A stretch of DNA of 55,241 nt from Phenylobacterium sp. (GTDB lineage: Bacteria; Pseudomonadota; Alphaproteobacteria; Caulobacterales; Caulobacteraceae), in contig NZ_JANXWD010000065.1 of the NCBI RefSeq assembly GCF_025351295.1, positions 1 to 55,241 of the forward strand, read 5' to 3'. A program made the position numbers and the translations under genes. A model generated the notes under the pieces. The model was not told the DNA's origin, searched no databases, and worked only from the letters and a program-made list of their open reading frames with translations. This document shows, in pieces, positions 1 through 8,327 of this stretch; position 1 is the first letter of the stretch; every line of letters starts with the position of its first letter.

Positions 1-92
1 CCGCGACCCGATGTGAAACCATTTGCAGCCTCGATGCCGGCGACATGTGCAATCTGGGTCGGTGGCGCCGCAGCCCCTGGTCGGGGGCCGCC

Positions 93-923
93 CTACCGAC
101 GGGTCCGATAGTCGCCGAAGGCTCCGTCTCGGGCGTCGAGGGCCTGCGAGACGCCCTCGCGGAAGCGGGCGAAAGTCTCCCGCGAGCTCTCCGTCGTCAG
201 CGCCAGAGCCTGGATTTCGGTGCCGGCCCGGATGGCGGCGCGCAGGCCCATGATCTCCATGGCGCGATGGACGGATCGCTTGTTCATCTGCTGCACGTCG
301 GTGGGGATCTTCGCGACCCGAGCGGCGAGCTTCAGCACCTCCTCGTCGAGCTGTTCGGCCGGGAAGGCGCGGTTGGCGAAGCCCACGCGAACCGCTTCGA
401 GCCCGTCCATGGCGTCGCCGGTCAGCATCATCTCCATGGCGGGTCTCAGCCCGCAGAGCCAGGCGTGGAACTGGTTGTCGGGAGGGCTCATCATCCTCAC
501 CGGCGGGTAGCCGATCTGGGCGTCCTCGGCGACGTAGACCAGGTCGCAGGATGTGGCGAGTTCGGAGCCGCCCGCCAGGCACCAGCCGTGCACCTGGGCG
601 ATCACCGGCTTGGCCAGGTCCCAGACCTTGAAGCAGCCTTCCACGACGTGGCGGGCCCAGATGCCGGCCCCGCCAGCCGTGTGGAATGGGTAAGGCGGAC
701 CCGCGCCGCCGCCGAGGTCATAGCCCGCCGAGAAGCAGTCGCCCGCACCCCGCAGGATGGTGACGCGGACCTCGCGGTCCCGGTCGGCCGCTTCCAGCGC
801 CGCAAAGATGCGCGACCTCAGCTCGTTGGACAGCGCGTTGCGTTTCTCCGGCCGATTGAGGGTCAGCCGGCGCACGTAGGGCGCAGGGTCGTCCAGTAGC
901 AGGGTCTCGGCAGCGTCGCTCAT
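93..923 (-). CDS. Crotonase-family enoyl-CoA hydratase/isomerase
   Basis: A 276-residue crotonase-fold protein. Family members bind acyl-CoA and stabilise an enolate in an oxyanion hole; the best guess is hydration or isomerisation of an enoyl-CoA. The oxyanion segments are visible as FSAGYDL (about 63-69) and HGWCLAGGSELA (about 112-123). The glutamate of GSELA matches the first catalytic Glu of enoyl-CoA hydratase. The second Glu (the G-x-P-E region) appears as GYPPVR, so it is lost and the reaction may not be classical hydration. The gene is divergent from the SDR/P450 operon at 1096. An operator-like motif lies 62 bases upstream (985-1002). The family call is firm; the substrate is unknown. 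Confidence 0.9.
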   Translation of the reverse strand: MSDAAETLLLDDPAPYVRRLTLNRPEKRNALSNELRSRIFAALEAADRDREVRVTILRGAGDCFSAGYDLGGGAGPPYPFHTAGGAGIWARHVVEGCFKVWDLAKPVIAQVHGWCLAGGSELATSCDLVYVAEDAQIGYPPVRMMSPPDNQFHAWLCGLRPAMEMMLTGDAMDGLEAVRVGFANRAFPAEQLDEEVLKLAARVAKIPTDVQQMNKRSVHRAMEIMGLRAAIRAGTEIQALALTTESSRETFARFREGVSQALDARDGAFGDYRTRR

Positions 924-984
924 GGTCGGTCAGCGCCCTTGAATATCGGCCCGATAACACTCCGATTTGACGGCGCGGTAAAGA

Positions 985-1002
985 AAAGTCAGGGCTGATT
1001 GT
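985..1002 (-). promoter_or_regulatory. Operator-like motif, site A
   Basis: The plus strand reads AAAGTCAGGGCTGATTGT in the divergent promoter between the crotonase gene (start 923) and the SDR/P450 operon (start 1096). It matches the sites at 52410, 54931 and 11977. The right half GATTGT is fully conserved. It is placed 62 bases upstream of the crotonase start. Binding by a regulator is inferred from recurrence only. Confidence 0.5.
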
Positions 1003-1095
1003 AAAAATCATGTCCGGCGGTCTATGCTCGAAACCGCCGTCGCCTTGAGCCTGCCCAGGCTGGCGCGGCGGGCGGCGCTTTGGGGAGTGGAAACC

Positions 1096-1878
1096 ATGTC
1101 TGGGGTCGACGGGTCGCTTTCCTCCAAGGTCGTTCTGATTTCCGGAGGCGCCAGCGGCATCGGCTATGCGACCGCCCGCCTGTTTGTCGAGCAAGGCGCC
1201 AAGGTCGCGCTCGGCGACGTCCAGAAGGCCAAGGGCGCGGCTGCGGCGGAGGCGTTGGGCGAGCGGGCGATGTTCGTCGATCTTGATGTCACGCAGGAGG
1301 CGGCGTGGCGGGAGGCCGTGAAGGCGGTCGAGGCGCGCTTCGGCGCTCTGACCACCGTGGTCAATTCGGCGGGTGTGTCAGTTCCGGCCAACATCGAGCA
1401 GGAGACCCTGGAAGGGTTCAGGCGCACCCTGGCGATCAATCTCGAAGGCGTCTTCCTAGGCTGCAAGGTGGGCGTCGAGGCGCTCAAGGCGGGGACGGGC
1501 GGGGCGATCGTCAACCTCGGCTCTACGCTCGGGGTCCAGGCCGGCGCCATCTTCCCGGCCTACTCGGCCTCGAAGGGCGGTGTTCGGATGCTGACGCGGG
1601 CAGTCGCCCTGCATTGCGCGGAGCAGGGATACGACATTCGGGTCAATGCCGTGCTGCCGGGTGCGATTCACACCGAGATGGTCGAAGGCTACATCGCGGC
1701 TGGAGAGGCCGGGGGCGCCACGCGGGAGAGTGTGATCGGCGGCTTTGCTCAGGCCCACCCGATGAAGCGCCTGGGCCGACCGATCGAGCCGGCGGCGGCG
1801 ATCGTGTTCCTGGCCTCCGATGCGGCAAGCTTCATCACCGGCGCCGACCTGGCGGTCGATGGCGGCCTTCTCGCGTGA
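1096..1878 (+). CDS. Short-chain dehydrogenase/reductase (SDR), operon leader
   Basis: A classical SDR of 260 residues that would oxidise or reduce an alcohol/ketone with NAD(P). The Rossmann motif SGGASGIGYA is near the N-terminus. The NSAG segment, a catalytic Ser in NLGST and the catalytic YSASK motif are all present. The frame is open further upstream, but the ATG at 1096 follows TGGGGAG at 1081-1087 with good spacing and is chosen. It leads a plus-strand operon with a P450, acyl-CoA dehydrogenase, CoA ligase, Rieske oxygenase and VOC protein. This suggests that it oxidises an alcohol produced by one of the oxygenases (inference). Confidence 0.9.
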   Translation: MSGVDGSLSSKVVLISGGASGIGYATARLFVEQGAKVALGDVQKAKGAAAAEALGERAMFVDLDVTQEAAWREAVKAVEARFGALTTVVNSAGVSVPANIEQETLEGFRRTLAINLEGVFLGCKVGVEALKAGTGGAIVNLGSTLGVQAGAIFPAYSASKGGVRMLTRAVALHCAEQGYDIRVNAVLPGAIHTEMVEGYIAAGEAGGATRESVIGGFAQAHPMKRLGRPIEPAAAIVFLASDAASFITGADLAVDGGLLA

Positions 1879-1916
1879 GCTCTCGCGGTTGAACCCCAGT
1901 TCGAGGAGTGACGACC

Positions 1917-3197
1917 ATGGCCGATGATCAAGCCCAGATGGCCGATGTCGCGGGCCGCCCGCTGGCGGAGTTTAACATCTTTGACCCCGATCTGTTGCAG
2001 GACCCGCACGCCTACTATCGACGCCTGCGCCAGGAGGCGCCGGTGTTTCGGGACCCCAAGACCGGCATTGTCTCGGTCGCCACCTATGACCTGATCATGG
2101 AGGTCAACCGCCAGCCCCTGGTGTTCTCCAACAATTTCGGCGGGCAGATGCGGGGGTCGGTCGGTGCGCAGGACCCGGAGGAGATGGCCATCATGAGCGA
2201 GGGCATCGCCGTGGCCAACACCATGCTCACCGCCGACCCTCCCGTGCACACGCGCTTCCGCAAGCTGGCGATGAAGGCCTTCACGCACAAGCGCGTCGAG
2301 GCGATGGGCGCCTATGTCGCGACGGTGGCCCATGAACTGATCGACGGATTCATCGCGGACGGCCGGTGTGAGTTCAAGTCGGCCTTCGCCAATCATCTGC
2401 CGATGATCGTGATCGCCGACTCGCTGGGCGCGCCTCGCGCCGACATGGACCGGTTCCACCGCTGGAGCGACGCCTTCGTGGTCCAGCTTGGTGGCGTCTC
2501 CGATCGCGAAACCCGCCTTGAAGCGTCGCGCCGCATCAACGAATTCCAGCGGTACTTCATCGAGATCATCGAGCAGAAGCGGGCCAATCCCACCGAGGAT
2601 GTGATCTCCGATCTGGTGCATGCCACACTGGCCGAAGAGGGCGATCCGCGCACGATGGACTATTCGGAGTTGCTGTCGATCATCCAGCAGCTCCTGGTCG
2701 CCGGCAATGAGACGACGGCCCATACCCTCACCACCGGCCTGTACTATCTGGTCTCCGACCCGCAGCTCCTGGCGCGCGTGCTGGCTGACCGGTCGCTCGT
2801 TCCAGACTTTGTCGAGGAAACCCTGCGCCTGCTGTCGCCCACCAACAACATGTGGCGCATCGCGACCCGGGATGCGGAGATCGGGGGATATCCGATCAAG
2901 GGGGGCGAAATGATCCTGGTCCGCTATGGGTCTGGCAATCGGGACGAAACCCGCTTCCCCGATCCCGAGTCCTTTGACCCGTCACGGCCGGACGCGCGCG
3001 GCCACCTGGCGTTCGGCGCCGGGATTCACACCTGCATCGGCGCCCAGCTCGCGCGCAAGGAGATGGTCACGGCCTTCGGGATTGTCCTCGATCGGCTGAA
3101 GAGCCCCCGCATCCAGGCCGGTCGCAACGTCTTCCGATACAGCCCCAACATCCTGCTGCGCGGCGTTCTCGAACTGCACGTCGAATTCGACCGCTGA
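1917..3197 (+). CDS. Cytochrome P450 (bacterial class I type)
   Basis: A 426-residue soluble P450 monooxygenase. The I-helix oxygen-activation motif AGNETT is at about 262-267, the K-helix ETLR at 301-304, and the haem loop FGAGIHTCIG places the thiolate ligand at Cys373. The ATG at 1917 is preferred to a GTG three codons earlier because GAGGAG at 1903-1908 is well spaced from it. It lies between an SDR and an acyl-CoA dehydrogenase/CoA ligase pair. That is the arrangement expected when a terminal or side-chain carbon is hydroxylated, oxidised to an acid and activated with CoA (inference). It needs a ferredoxin and reductase, and none is encoded in the window. Confidence 0.95.
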   Translation: MADDQAQMADVAGRPLAEFNIFDPDLLQDPHAYYRRLRQEAPVFRDPKTGIVSVATYDLIMEVNRQPLVFSNNFGGQMRGSVGAQDPEEMAIMSEGIAVANTMLTADPPVHTRFRKLAMKAFTHKRVEAMGAYVATVAHELIDGFIADGRCEFKSAFANHLPMIVIADSLGAPRADMDRFHRWSDAFVVQLGGVSDRETRLEASRRINEFQRYFIEIIEQKRANPTEDVISDLVHATLAEEGDPRTMDYSELLSIIQQLLVAGNETTAHTLTTGLYYLVSDPQLLARVLADRSLVPDFVEETLRLLSPTNNMWRIATRDAEIGGYPIKGGEMILVRYGSGNRDETRFPDPESFDPSRPDARGHLAFGAGIHTCIGAQLARKEMVTAFGIVLDRLKSPRIQAGRNVFRYSPNILLRGVLELHVEFDR

Positions 3198-3214
3198 CCG
3201 GCCGCGGAGTCACC

Positions 3215-4417
3215 ATGGACATCTCATTCAGCGCCGAAGACCTGGCATTCCGCGATGAAGTGCGCGCCTTCCTCGACGCGGCGTTCACGCCGGAACTGCG
3301 CGAAGCGGCGCGTCGCCAGTCGGGCGTCTTCGCCGAGGCGTCGCTGAACCGCGCCTGGCACCAGATCCTGTTCAAGAAGGGCTGGATCGCACCCTCCTGG
3401 CCGAAGGCCTACGGTGGCACGGGCTGGTCGATCGTGCAGAAATATATCTACGACAGCGAGTGCGCCGAGGCCGGAACCCCCACCCTACCGGCCATGGGAC
3501 TGCAGATGTGCGGGCCGGTGCTGATCGGCTACGGAACCGACGCCCAGAAGGCGCACTTCCTGCCCCGCATCCTGTCTGGCGAACACTATTGGTGCCAGGG
3601 CTATTCGGAGCCAGGGGCGGGCTCGGATCTCGCGGCGCTGCAGTGTCGGGCGGTGCGCGACGGCGACGACTACGTGATTGACGGGACGAAAATCTGGACC
3701 ACCCACGCCCAGAACGCCAACTGGATATTCCTGCTGGTTCGCACCCGGACCGAAGGCAAGCGCCAGGCTGGGATCACCTTCCTGCTCGTCGATATGCAGA
3801 CCCCTGGCATCGTCGTTCGCCCGATCATCTCGATCTCCGGGGAACACGAGGTCAACCAGCTGTTCTTCGAGAACGTCCGCGTGCCGGTCGAAAACCGGGT
3901 GGGCCCGGAGGACGAAGGCTGGACCGTCGCGAAGTATCTGCTGGAGTTCGAACGCGGCGGTTCCTACGCCGCGCGGCTCCGCAGCGGCCTGGCGCGGATC
4001 CGCAGGATGGCGGCCGACACGTCGGTCGACGGCGCAAGCCTGCTCGACTGCCCCGCGTTTCGCCGAAAGCTCACCGACCTGGAGATCCAGGTCACCGCCG
4101 TGGACTATTCCGAACGGCGGGCGATCTCCAGCCTTGGCGTTGGCAGCAATGTCGGCGACGCCACCGCTTCGACGCTGAAGGTGTGTGGCAGCGAGACCTC
4201 GCAGAAGCTTACCGAACTGGTGCTCGAGATCCTCGGTGTCTACGCCGCGCCCTTTCAGCGCGACGCCGCGCCGAATGACGGGGAGGCCGGACCGGTTGGC
4301 CCGGCGTTCGCCGTCGCGCCCACGGCTCAGTACCTCAACGCCCGCGCCTCGACGATCTTCGGCGGCTCAAGCGAGGTCCAGAGGAACATCCTCTCGCGCG
4401 CGGTCCTGGGGCTCTAG
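3215..4417 (+). CDS. Acyl-CoA dehydrogenase
   Basis: A 400-residue flavoprotein of the acyl-CoA dehydrogenase family, which introduces an alpha,beta double bond into acyl-CoA and passes electrons to ETF. Visible family signatures are YSEPGAGSDLA (FAD/substrate loop, about 131-141) and the C-terminal IFGGSSEVQRNILSR. The N-terminal helical domain begins directly at the ATG. It sits 17 bases after the P450 stop and 12 bases before a CoA ligase start, so the three are probably one transcript. Actinobacterial steroid dehydrogenases of this class are heteromeric pairs. Here only one subunit gene is present, so a homotetramer is likely (inference). Confidence 0.93.
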   Translation: MDISFSAEDLAFRDEVRAFLDAAFTPELREAARRQSGVFAEASLNRAWHQILFKKGWIAPSWPKAYGGTGWSIVQKYIYDSECAEAGTPTLPAMGLQMCGPVLIGYGTDAQKAHFLPRILSGEHYWCQGYSEPGAGSDLAALQCRAVRDGDDYVIDGTKIWTTHAQNANWIFLLVRTRTEGKRQAGITFLLVDMQTPGIVVRPIISISGEHEVNQLFFENVRVPVENRVGPEDEGWTVAKYLLEFERGGSYAARLRSGLARIRRMAADTSVDGASLLDCPAFRRKLTDLEIQVTAVDYSERRAISSLGVGSNVGDATASTLKVCGSETSQKLTELVLEILGVYAAPFQRDAAPNDGEAGPVGPAFAVAPTAQYLNARASTIFGGSSEVQRNILSRAVLGL

Positions 4418-4429
4418 GATGGACCGCAC

Positions 4430-5974
4430 ATGTCGCTAGCCGCCGCCGGTAAGGCCAGAACCCATCCGGACGACCTCGCGCTGGCGGACGAGCGTCAGGC
4501 GATATCCTGGTCCCAGCTGGACAACGTCCTCAACCGGGCGACCAACGCCCTGCTCGCTAGCGGGCTCGCGCCCGGGCAGCGGATCGGCGTGTTCGCCAAC
4601 AACAGCGCCGAGACCGTGCTCGCCTACCTGTCCGGCCTGCACGCCGGGATCTCCTCGATCCCGATCAACTTCCATCTGACCGCCGAAGAGGTGGCCTATA
4701 TCCTCAAGGACGGCTCCGTCGGCCTGATCTTCGTGGGTCCCGAAACCGCCGCCGTCGGCGTCCAGGCCGCGGCCATGGCCGGTATCGATCAGGTGATCGG
4801 CTGGCGCGGCGCGACGGACGGCGTGATCGCCTGGGACCGCTGGCTGGAGCAGGCGTCGGCGGCCGCGCCGCCGACGGACCAGCCCCCACGACCGTTCCTG
4901 CACTACACGTCCGGCACAACCGGCAAGCCCAAGGGCGCGGAAACGCCGCCAAACATGTTCACCCGCTCCGCGACGGTCGCGGAGTTTTTCGAAGCCCTGA
5001 AGGAGCAGGCTGCGGTTGCGTCCCCAGGGCCGGGCCTGGCGGTTGGGCCGCTCTATCATACCGGCCCCTTGGGCTCGGTCCGGCAATTGGGCGGCGGCAA
5101 GCCCTTGGTGGTGATGGGCCGCTTCGATCCTGAAAAGGTGATCGAGACCATTGCCCGCCATCGGATCAGCAGCACTTTGATGGTGCCGACCCATTTCCAA
5201 CGGCTTTTGACCCTGCCGGCCGAGGTGCGCGCGCGGCATGACGTCTCGAGCCTCCGCGCCGTGTTCCACACCGGCGCGGCCTGCCCCAGGGACGCCAAGC
5301 GCGCGATCATCGACTGGTTCGGGCCGGTGCTGGTGGAAGCCTATGGTGGGACCGAATCCGGCACGACCAACATGATCACCTCGGAGGAGTGGCTTCGGAA
5401 GCCCGGCTCGGTGGGTAAGACCCTGCCGCCCTTCGAGCTGATGGTGGTCGGGGAGTCCGGCGAGACCCTGGGGCCAAACGCGGTGGGCCAGCTGTACTTC
5501 AGAGACACCACGGGACGCGGCATCATCTACCACAACGACACGGAGAAGACCGCGGCCGCCCACATCGCGCCGGGCGTCTTCACCCTGGGCGAAATGGGCT
5601 ACGCCGACGACGAGGGCTATGTGTTCATCACCGATCGGGTCTCGGACATGATCGTCAGCGGCGGGGTGAACATCTATCCGGCGGAAGCCGAACTGGTGCT
5701 GATCCGGCATCCGGGCGTGACCGATGTCGCGGTGATCGGGGTACCGAACGCCGAGATGGGCGAGGAGGTCAAGGCGCTGGTGATGGCGGCCGAGCCCACC
5801 AGCCCGCCGGCCGGCGCAGACCTGGACGCTTTCTGCCGCGAGCACCTCGCCGGCTACAAGTGCCCCCGGAGCTATGAGTTCGTCGACGATCTCGGACGCA
5901 ACGCCATGGGCAAGATCAACAAGCGCTCGCTGATGCGGCCCTACTGGCCCACGGATCGAACGATCGGCGGCTGA
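4430..5974 (+). CDS. AMP-dependent acyl-CoA synthetase/ligase
   Basis: A 514-residue ANL-superfamily enzyme that makes acyl-CoA from a carboxylic acid, ATP and CoA. The AMP-binding P-loop YTSGTTGKPKG spans 159-169. The C-terminal hinge contains TDRVSDMIVSGG and NIYPAE, and the adenylation lysine is K495 in GKINKR. Length is normal for FadD/AcsM-like ligases. It follows the acyl-CoA dehydrogenase by 12 bases. The substrate is presumably the acid made from the P450 product; a bulky polycyclic or terpenoid acid is my inference from context. Confidence 0.93.
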   Translation: MSLAAAGKARTHPDDLALADERQAISWSQLDNVLNRATNALLASGLAPGQRIGVFANNSAETVLAYLSGLHAGISSIPINFHLTAEEVAYILKDGSVGLIFVGPETAAVGVQAAAMAGIDQVIGWRGATDGVIAWDRWLEQASAAAPPTDQPPRPFLHYTSGTTGKPKGAETPPNMFTRSATVAEFFEALKEQAAVASPGPGLAVGPLYHTGPLGSVRQLGGGKPLVVMGRFDPEKVIETIARHRISSTLMVPTHFQRLLTLPAEVRARHDVSSLRAVFHTGAACPRDAKRAIIDWFGPVLVEAYGGTESGTTNMITSEEWLRKPGSVGKTLPPFELMVVGESGETLGPNAVGQLYFRDTTGRGIIYHNDTEKTAAAHIAPGVFTLGEMGYADDEGYVFITDRVSDMIVSGGVNIYPAEAELVLIRHPGVTDVAVIGVPNAEMGEEVKALVMAAEPTSPPAGADLDAFCREHLAGYKCPRSYEFVDDLGRNAMGKINKRSLMRPYWPTDRTIGG

Positions 5975-6054
5975 TCGAAAGCGTCGAGCCAAGGACCCGC
6001 AACGCCCTGGCGCCTCGCGAACGTGGCGTCGAAATCGGCCCCAAGGAGGGCGAA

Positions 6055-7272
6055 ATGGCAAGTTTCGAGGACCGACTTCTGGAGACCCGACTGCGGCTCG
6101 GCCGGCGGGTCGTCGAGCACATTCGCCAGGGTACGAGCGACCTGGCGGAGCGGCCGATGCGCAACGACGTCAGCGTCTATACCGACCCGGCGCGGCACGC
6201 CGCCGAGCGCCAGAAGCTGTTCCGCGAGACTCCGCTGGTGGCGTGCCTGTCGCGTGAACTTCCGGGCCCCGGCAGCTTTCGCACCTTCGATGAGACCGGG
6301 GTTCCGATCGTCGTCGTCCGCGGCGCAGATGGCGGCGTCAGGGCCTTTCTCAACATCTGCGTGCATCGCGGCGCGCGCCTGGTTCGCGAGGCCGGCGGCC
6401 ACGCCAAGCTGTTCACCTGCTGGTTCCATGGCTGGTCCTATGGCCTGGACGGCAAGCTGGCCGCGGCGCCGGAGGCCGAGCGGTTCGACGATGCGCTGTG
6501 CGGCAACGATCGCCTGGTATCGGTGCCGGCGGCCGAGCGGTTCGGGCTGGTGTTCGTGCAGGCGACGCCCGGATCGATCATGGACATCGACGCTCATCTC
6601 GGGACGTTCGCGGCCGAGCTGGAGCTGCTGCAACTCGAGCAGGCCGAGCCGGTCAAGTCCGGCCAATTGCCGGTGAAGGCCAACTGGAAATACGCCCTCG
6701 ACACCTACGGCGAAGGCTATCATTTCGCCGCGCTGCACAAACAGACCCTGGCGCCGTTCTTCCGCAACGACATCACCGTCTACGACCGGTTCGGACCGCA
6801 CCACCGCGTGCTCTTTGTCGGCCGCGAGCAGGAGGCATGGCTGGACCTGCCGGAGAGCGAGTGGGGCGTGGAACACCGGATCGGCGGCATCCACTACATC
6901 TTCCCCAACACCATACTGTTCGCGGGCGCGGTGGCCCCCGGCAAGGGCTACTACACGACCTTCCGCCACTTCCCCGGCGAGGCTCCCGGCGAGACGGTGA
7001 CGCACAAGACCATATACGCGCCCAAAGGCGTGCACTCGGCGGAATACCGGCAGGAGGTCGAGGCCGCCTACGACGCCACCGCCCACGTGGTCGAGACCGA
7101 GGACTATGTCGTCGCGGCCCAGGGGTGGGGCAACCTCAGCGCCCTGCCACCGGGGTCAAGCGTCGTCTACGGCCGACAGGAGATGGCCTTGCAGAACGTT
7201 CACCGCTCCATCTCGGAGGCCATTGGCATGCCGTTGCCCACCGTCTCGCCCAGGCTGGAGGCCGCCGAATGA
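6055..7272 (+). CDS. Rieske non-haem iron oxygenase, alpha subunit (copy 1)
   Basis: A 405-residue ring-hydroxylating oxygenase large subunit. The Rieske [2Fe-2S] ligands are C102, H104, C122 and H125 (CxH-x17-CxxH). The mononuclear iron histidines are H223 and H228 in GEGYHFAALH. The residue bridging the two metal centres of adjacent subunits is E220, where naphthalene-dioxygenase-type enzymes have Asp; Glu is also known in trimethylamine/carnitine-type oxygenases. A ribosome-binding AAGGAGGG precedes the ATG. The start codon of the VOC gene overlaps its stop (ATGA). No beta subunit is encoded beside it, so a homotrimer is likely. Substrate unknown. Confidence 0.93.
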   Translation: MASFEDRLLETRLRLGRRVVEHIRQGTSDLAERPMRNDVSVYTDPARHAAERQKLFRETPLVACLSRELPGPGSFRTFDETGVPIVVVRGADGGVRAFLNICVHRGARLVREAGGHAKLFTCWFHGWSYGLDGKLAAAPEAERFDDALCGNDRLVSVPAAERFGLVFVQATPGSIMDIDAHLGTFAAELELLQLEQAEPVKSGQLPVKANWKYALDTYGEGYHFAALHKQTLAPFFRNDITVYDRFGPHHRVLFVGREQEAWLDLPESEWGVEHRIGGIHYIFPNTILFAGAVAPGKGYYTTFRHFPGEAPGETVTHKTIYAPKGVHSAEYRQEVEAAYDATAHVVETEDYVVAAQGWGNLSALPPGSSVVYGRQEMALQNVHRSISEAIGMPLPTVSPRLEAAE

Positions 7273-7805
7273 GCGCCGCATCGATTACCTCTCTGGGGAC
7301 GGTGATGCAGATCGCCTATGTGCCCGCCGATTTTGACGCCGCCCTGGCGTTCTGGACCAAGACCATGGGCGTCGGGCCGTTCTTCGCGTTGGATCACGTG
7401 CAGCTGCAGGACCTGAAGTATCGCGGCGCGCCGGCCCAGATCGATTTCTCGATGGTCATCGGCTATTGGGGCGACGTCCAGATCGAGCTGATCCGCCAGC
7501 ACAACGACGCGCCGTCGATCTACAAGGCCTGGCGCGACGAGGGCCGCGAAGGCCTGCACCATGTCTGTATCCTGGTCGACGACATGGCCGCGGCGAGGGA
7601 CGTCTGCGCCCGGGCCGGGGCGGTGGTTGTCCAGGAGGGCAAGGTCGCGGGCGGTGGCGAGGTGATCTACGTCGATACGGGCGGCGGCCCCGGGACGATG
7701 GTGGAAATTCTCAAGACCGGGGCCGGCGGCCGCGAGTTCTTCGGGATGATGCGTGACGCTGCACGCGGCTGGGACGGGACGGATCCGGTTCGACGCCTGG
7801 GGTAG
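7269..7805 (+). CDS. VOC-superfamily (glyoxalase/epimerase-like) protein
   Basis: A 178-residue vicinal-oxygen-chelate protein with two beta-alpha-beta-beta-beta modules. Candidate metal ligands follow the Gln/Glu/His/Glu pattern: Q in MQIAYV, E in IELIRQ, H in LHHVCI and E in MVEILK. Such proteins include glyoxalase I, methylmalonyl-CoA epimerase and dioxygenases. Its start overlaps the Rieske gene stop by four bases (ATGA), which indicates translational coupling and a role in the same step or the next one. It is the last gene of the first plus-strand operon; a large inverted repeat follows. The family is clear, the reaction is not. Confidence 0.87.
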   Translation: MSAASITSLGTVMQIAYVPADFDAALAFWTKTMGVGPFFALDHVQLQDLKYRGAPAQIDFSMVIGYWGDVQIELIRQHNDAPSIYKAWRDEGREGLHHVCILVDDMAAARDVCARAGAVVVQEGKVAGGGEVIYVDTGGGPGTMVEILKTGAGGREFFGMMRDAARGWDGTDPVRRLG

Positions 7806-7827
7806 GGGGAAGCTCGCAACCCTTCCT

Positions 7828-7981
7828 CCACGTTGTCATCCCGGTTTCGCCGCAGGCGAAGACCGGGACCCAAAATCGCCAGATCATTGGGATTGCGCGC
7901 TGCGCCGCCGCGTTCCGTCTGTCGCCACGGAGCGTATGGGTCCCGGTCTTCGCCTATGGCGAAACCGGGATGACAGCGTGG
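7828..7981. repeat. Large imperfect inverted repeat between convergent genes
   Basis: Arms at 7828-7872 and 7937-7981 (45 bases each, about 3 mismatches) are separated by 64 bases. The arms contain TGTCATCCCGGTTTCGCC and its complement. It fills the 207-base gap between the VOC gene (plus) and the NIPSNAP-like gene (minus). Dispersed palindromes beginning GTCATCCCGG are common in alphaproteobacterial intergenic DNA. It could fold into a long hairpin and act as a bidirectional terminator. No coding signal is seen in the gap. Confidence 0.85.
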
Positions 7982-8012
7982 GGGCATATCCGCGCCCCAG
8001 CCGTCCCTCGCC

Positions 8013-8327
8013 CTACGTCGGCTTCGGGTAGCTGATCGCGTCGGCGAAGGTGAGGGTTTCCTTGATGATCGCGTCCTGCAGCACGCCCTGGATGCCGGCC
8101 GCGCGGGGATCCATTCCGACAGCGGCGAAACCGGCGTTCATGTGGTTGTGATCGTTCAGCTCCCAGACATCGATGACGGTGTTGAGCTGCCCGGTCCGCA
8201 GCACATAGGCGCTGGCCAGCTTCCAGCCGGCCGACTCGACGATGGCTTGCAGCGTGCCCATCGCCTCGGTGAACGGCCCGAAGAGAGAGGCCCTGACCTC
8301 GATGGTGGCGATCAGAAAGACGCTCAT
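8013..8327 (-). CDS. Small NIPSNAP/dimeric alpha-beta-barrel-like protein
   Basis: A 104-residue protein that looks like a ferredoxin-like alpha/beta-barrel of the NIPSNAP/ABM type. It starts with a beta-strand (SVFLIATIEVR), then a helix (TEAMGTLQAIVESAG) and the strand VIDVWELND, a usual family segment. The ATG at 8327 overlaps the stop of the upstream ThuA-like gene (ATGA), so the longer open frame is not used. Such proteins often accompany oxygenases as small monooxygenases or product-handling factors; the role here is unknown. It is the last gene of the minus operon 9866-8013. Confidence 0.7.
   Translation of the reverse strand: MSVFLIATIEVRASLFGPFTEAMGTLQAIVESAGWKLASAYVLRTGQLNTVIDVWELNDHNHMNAGFAAVGMDPRAAGIQGVLQDAIIKETLTFADAISYPKPT

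Noticed and set aside
1..92. A minus-strand gene start at position 46 reading out of the window
   Set aside because: Only about 15 codons are visible (MSPASRLQMVSHRVA) with no ribosome site or recognisable family; nothing can be supported in 1-92.
4436..6061. Long open frame antisense to the CoA ligase (and similar ones at 21681-23471 and 28261-30465)
   Set aside because: GC-rich codons leave the opposite strand open. The products are low-complexity (His/Arg/Gly-rich) without a recognisable fold, whereas the sense frames have clear domains and motifs.
7806..8012. Plus-strand open frame 7753-8031 as a small gene
   Set aside because: It runs through the inverted repeat and the end of the VOC gene and has no ribosome site; the repeat explains the sequence.
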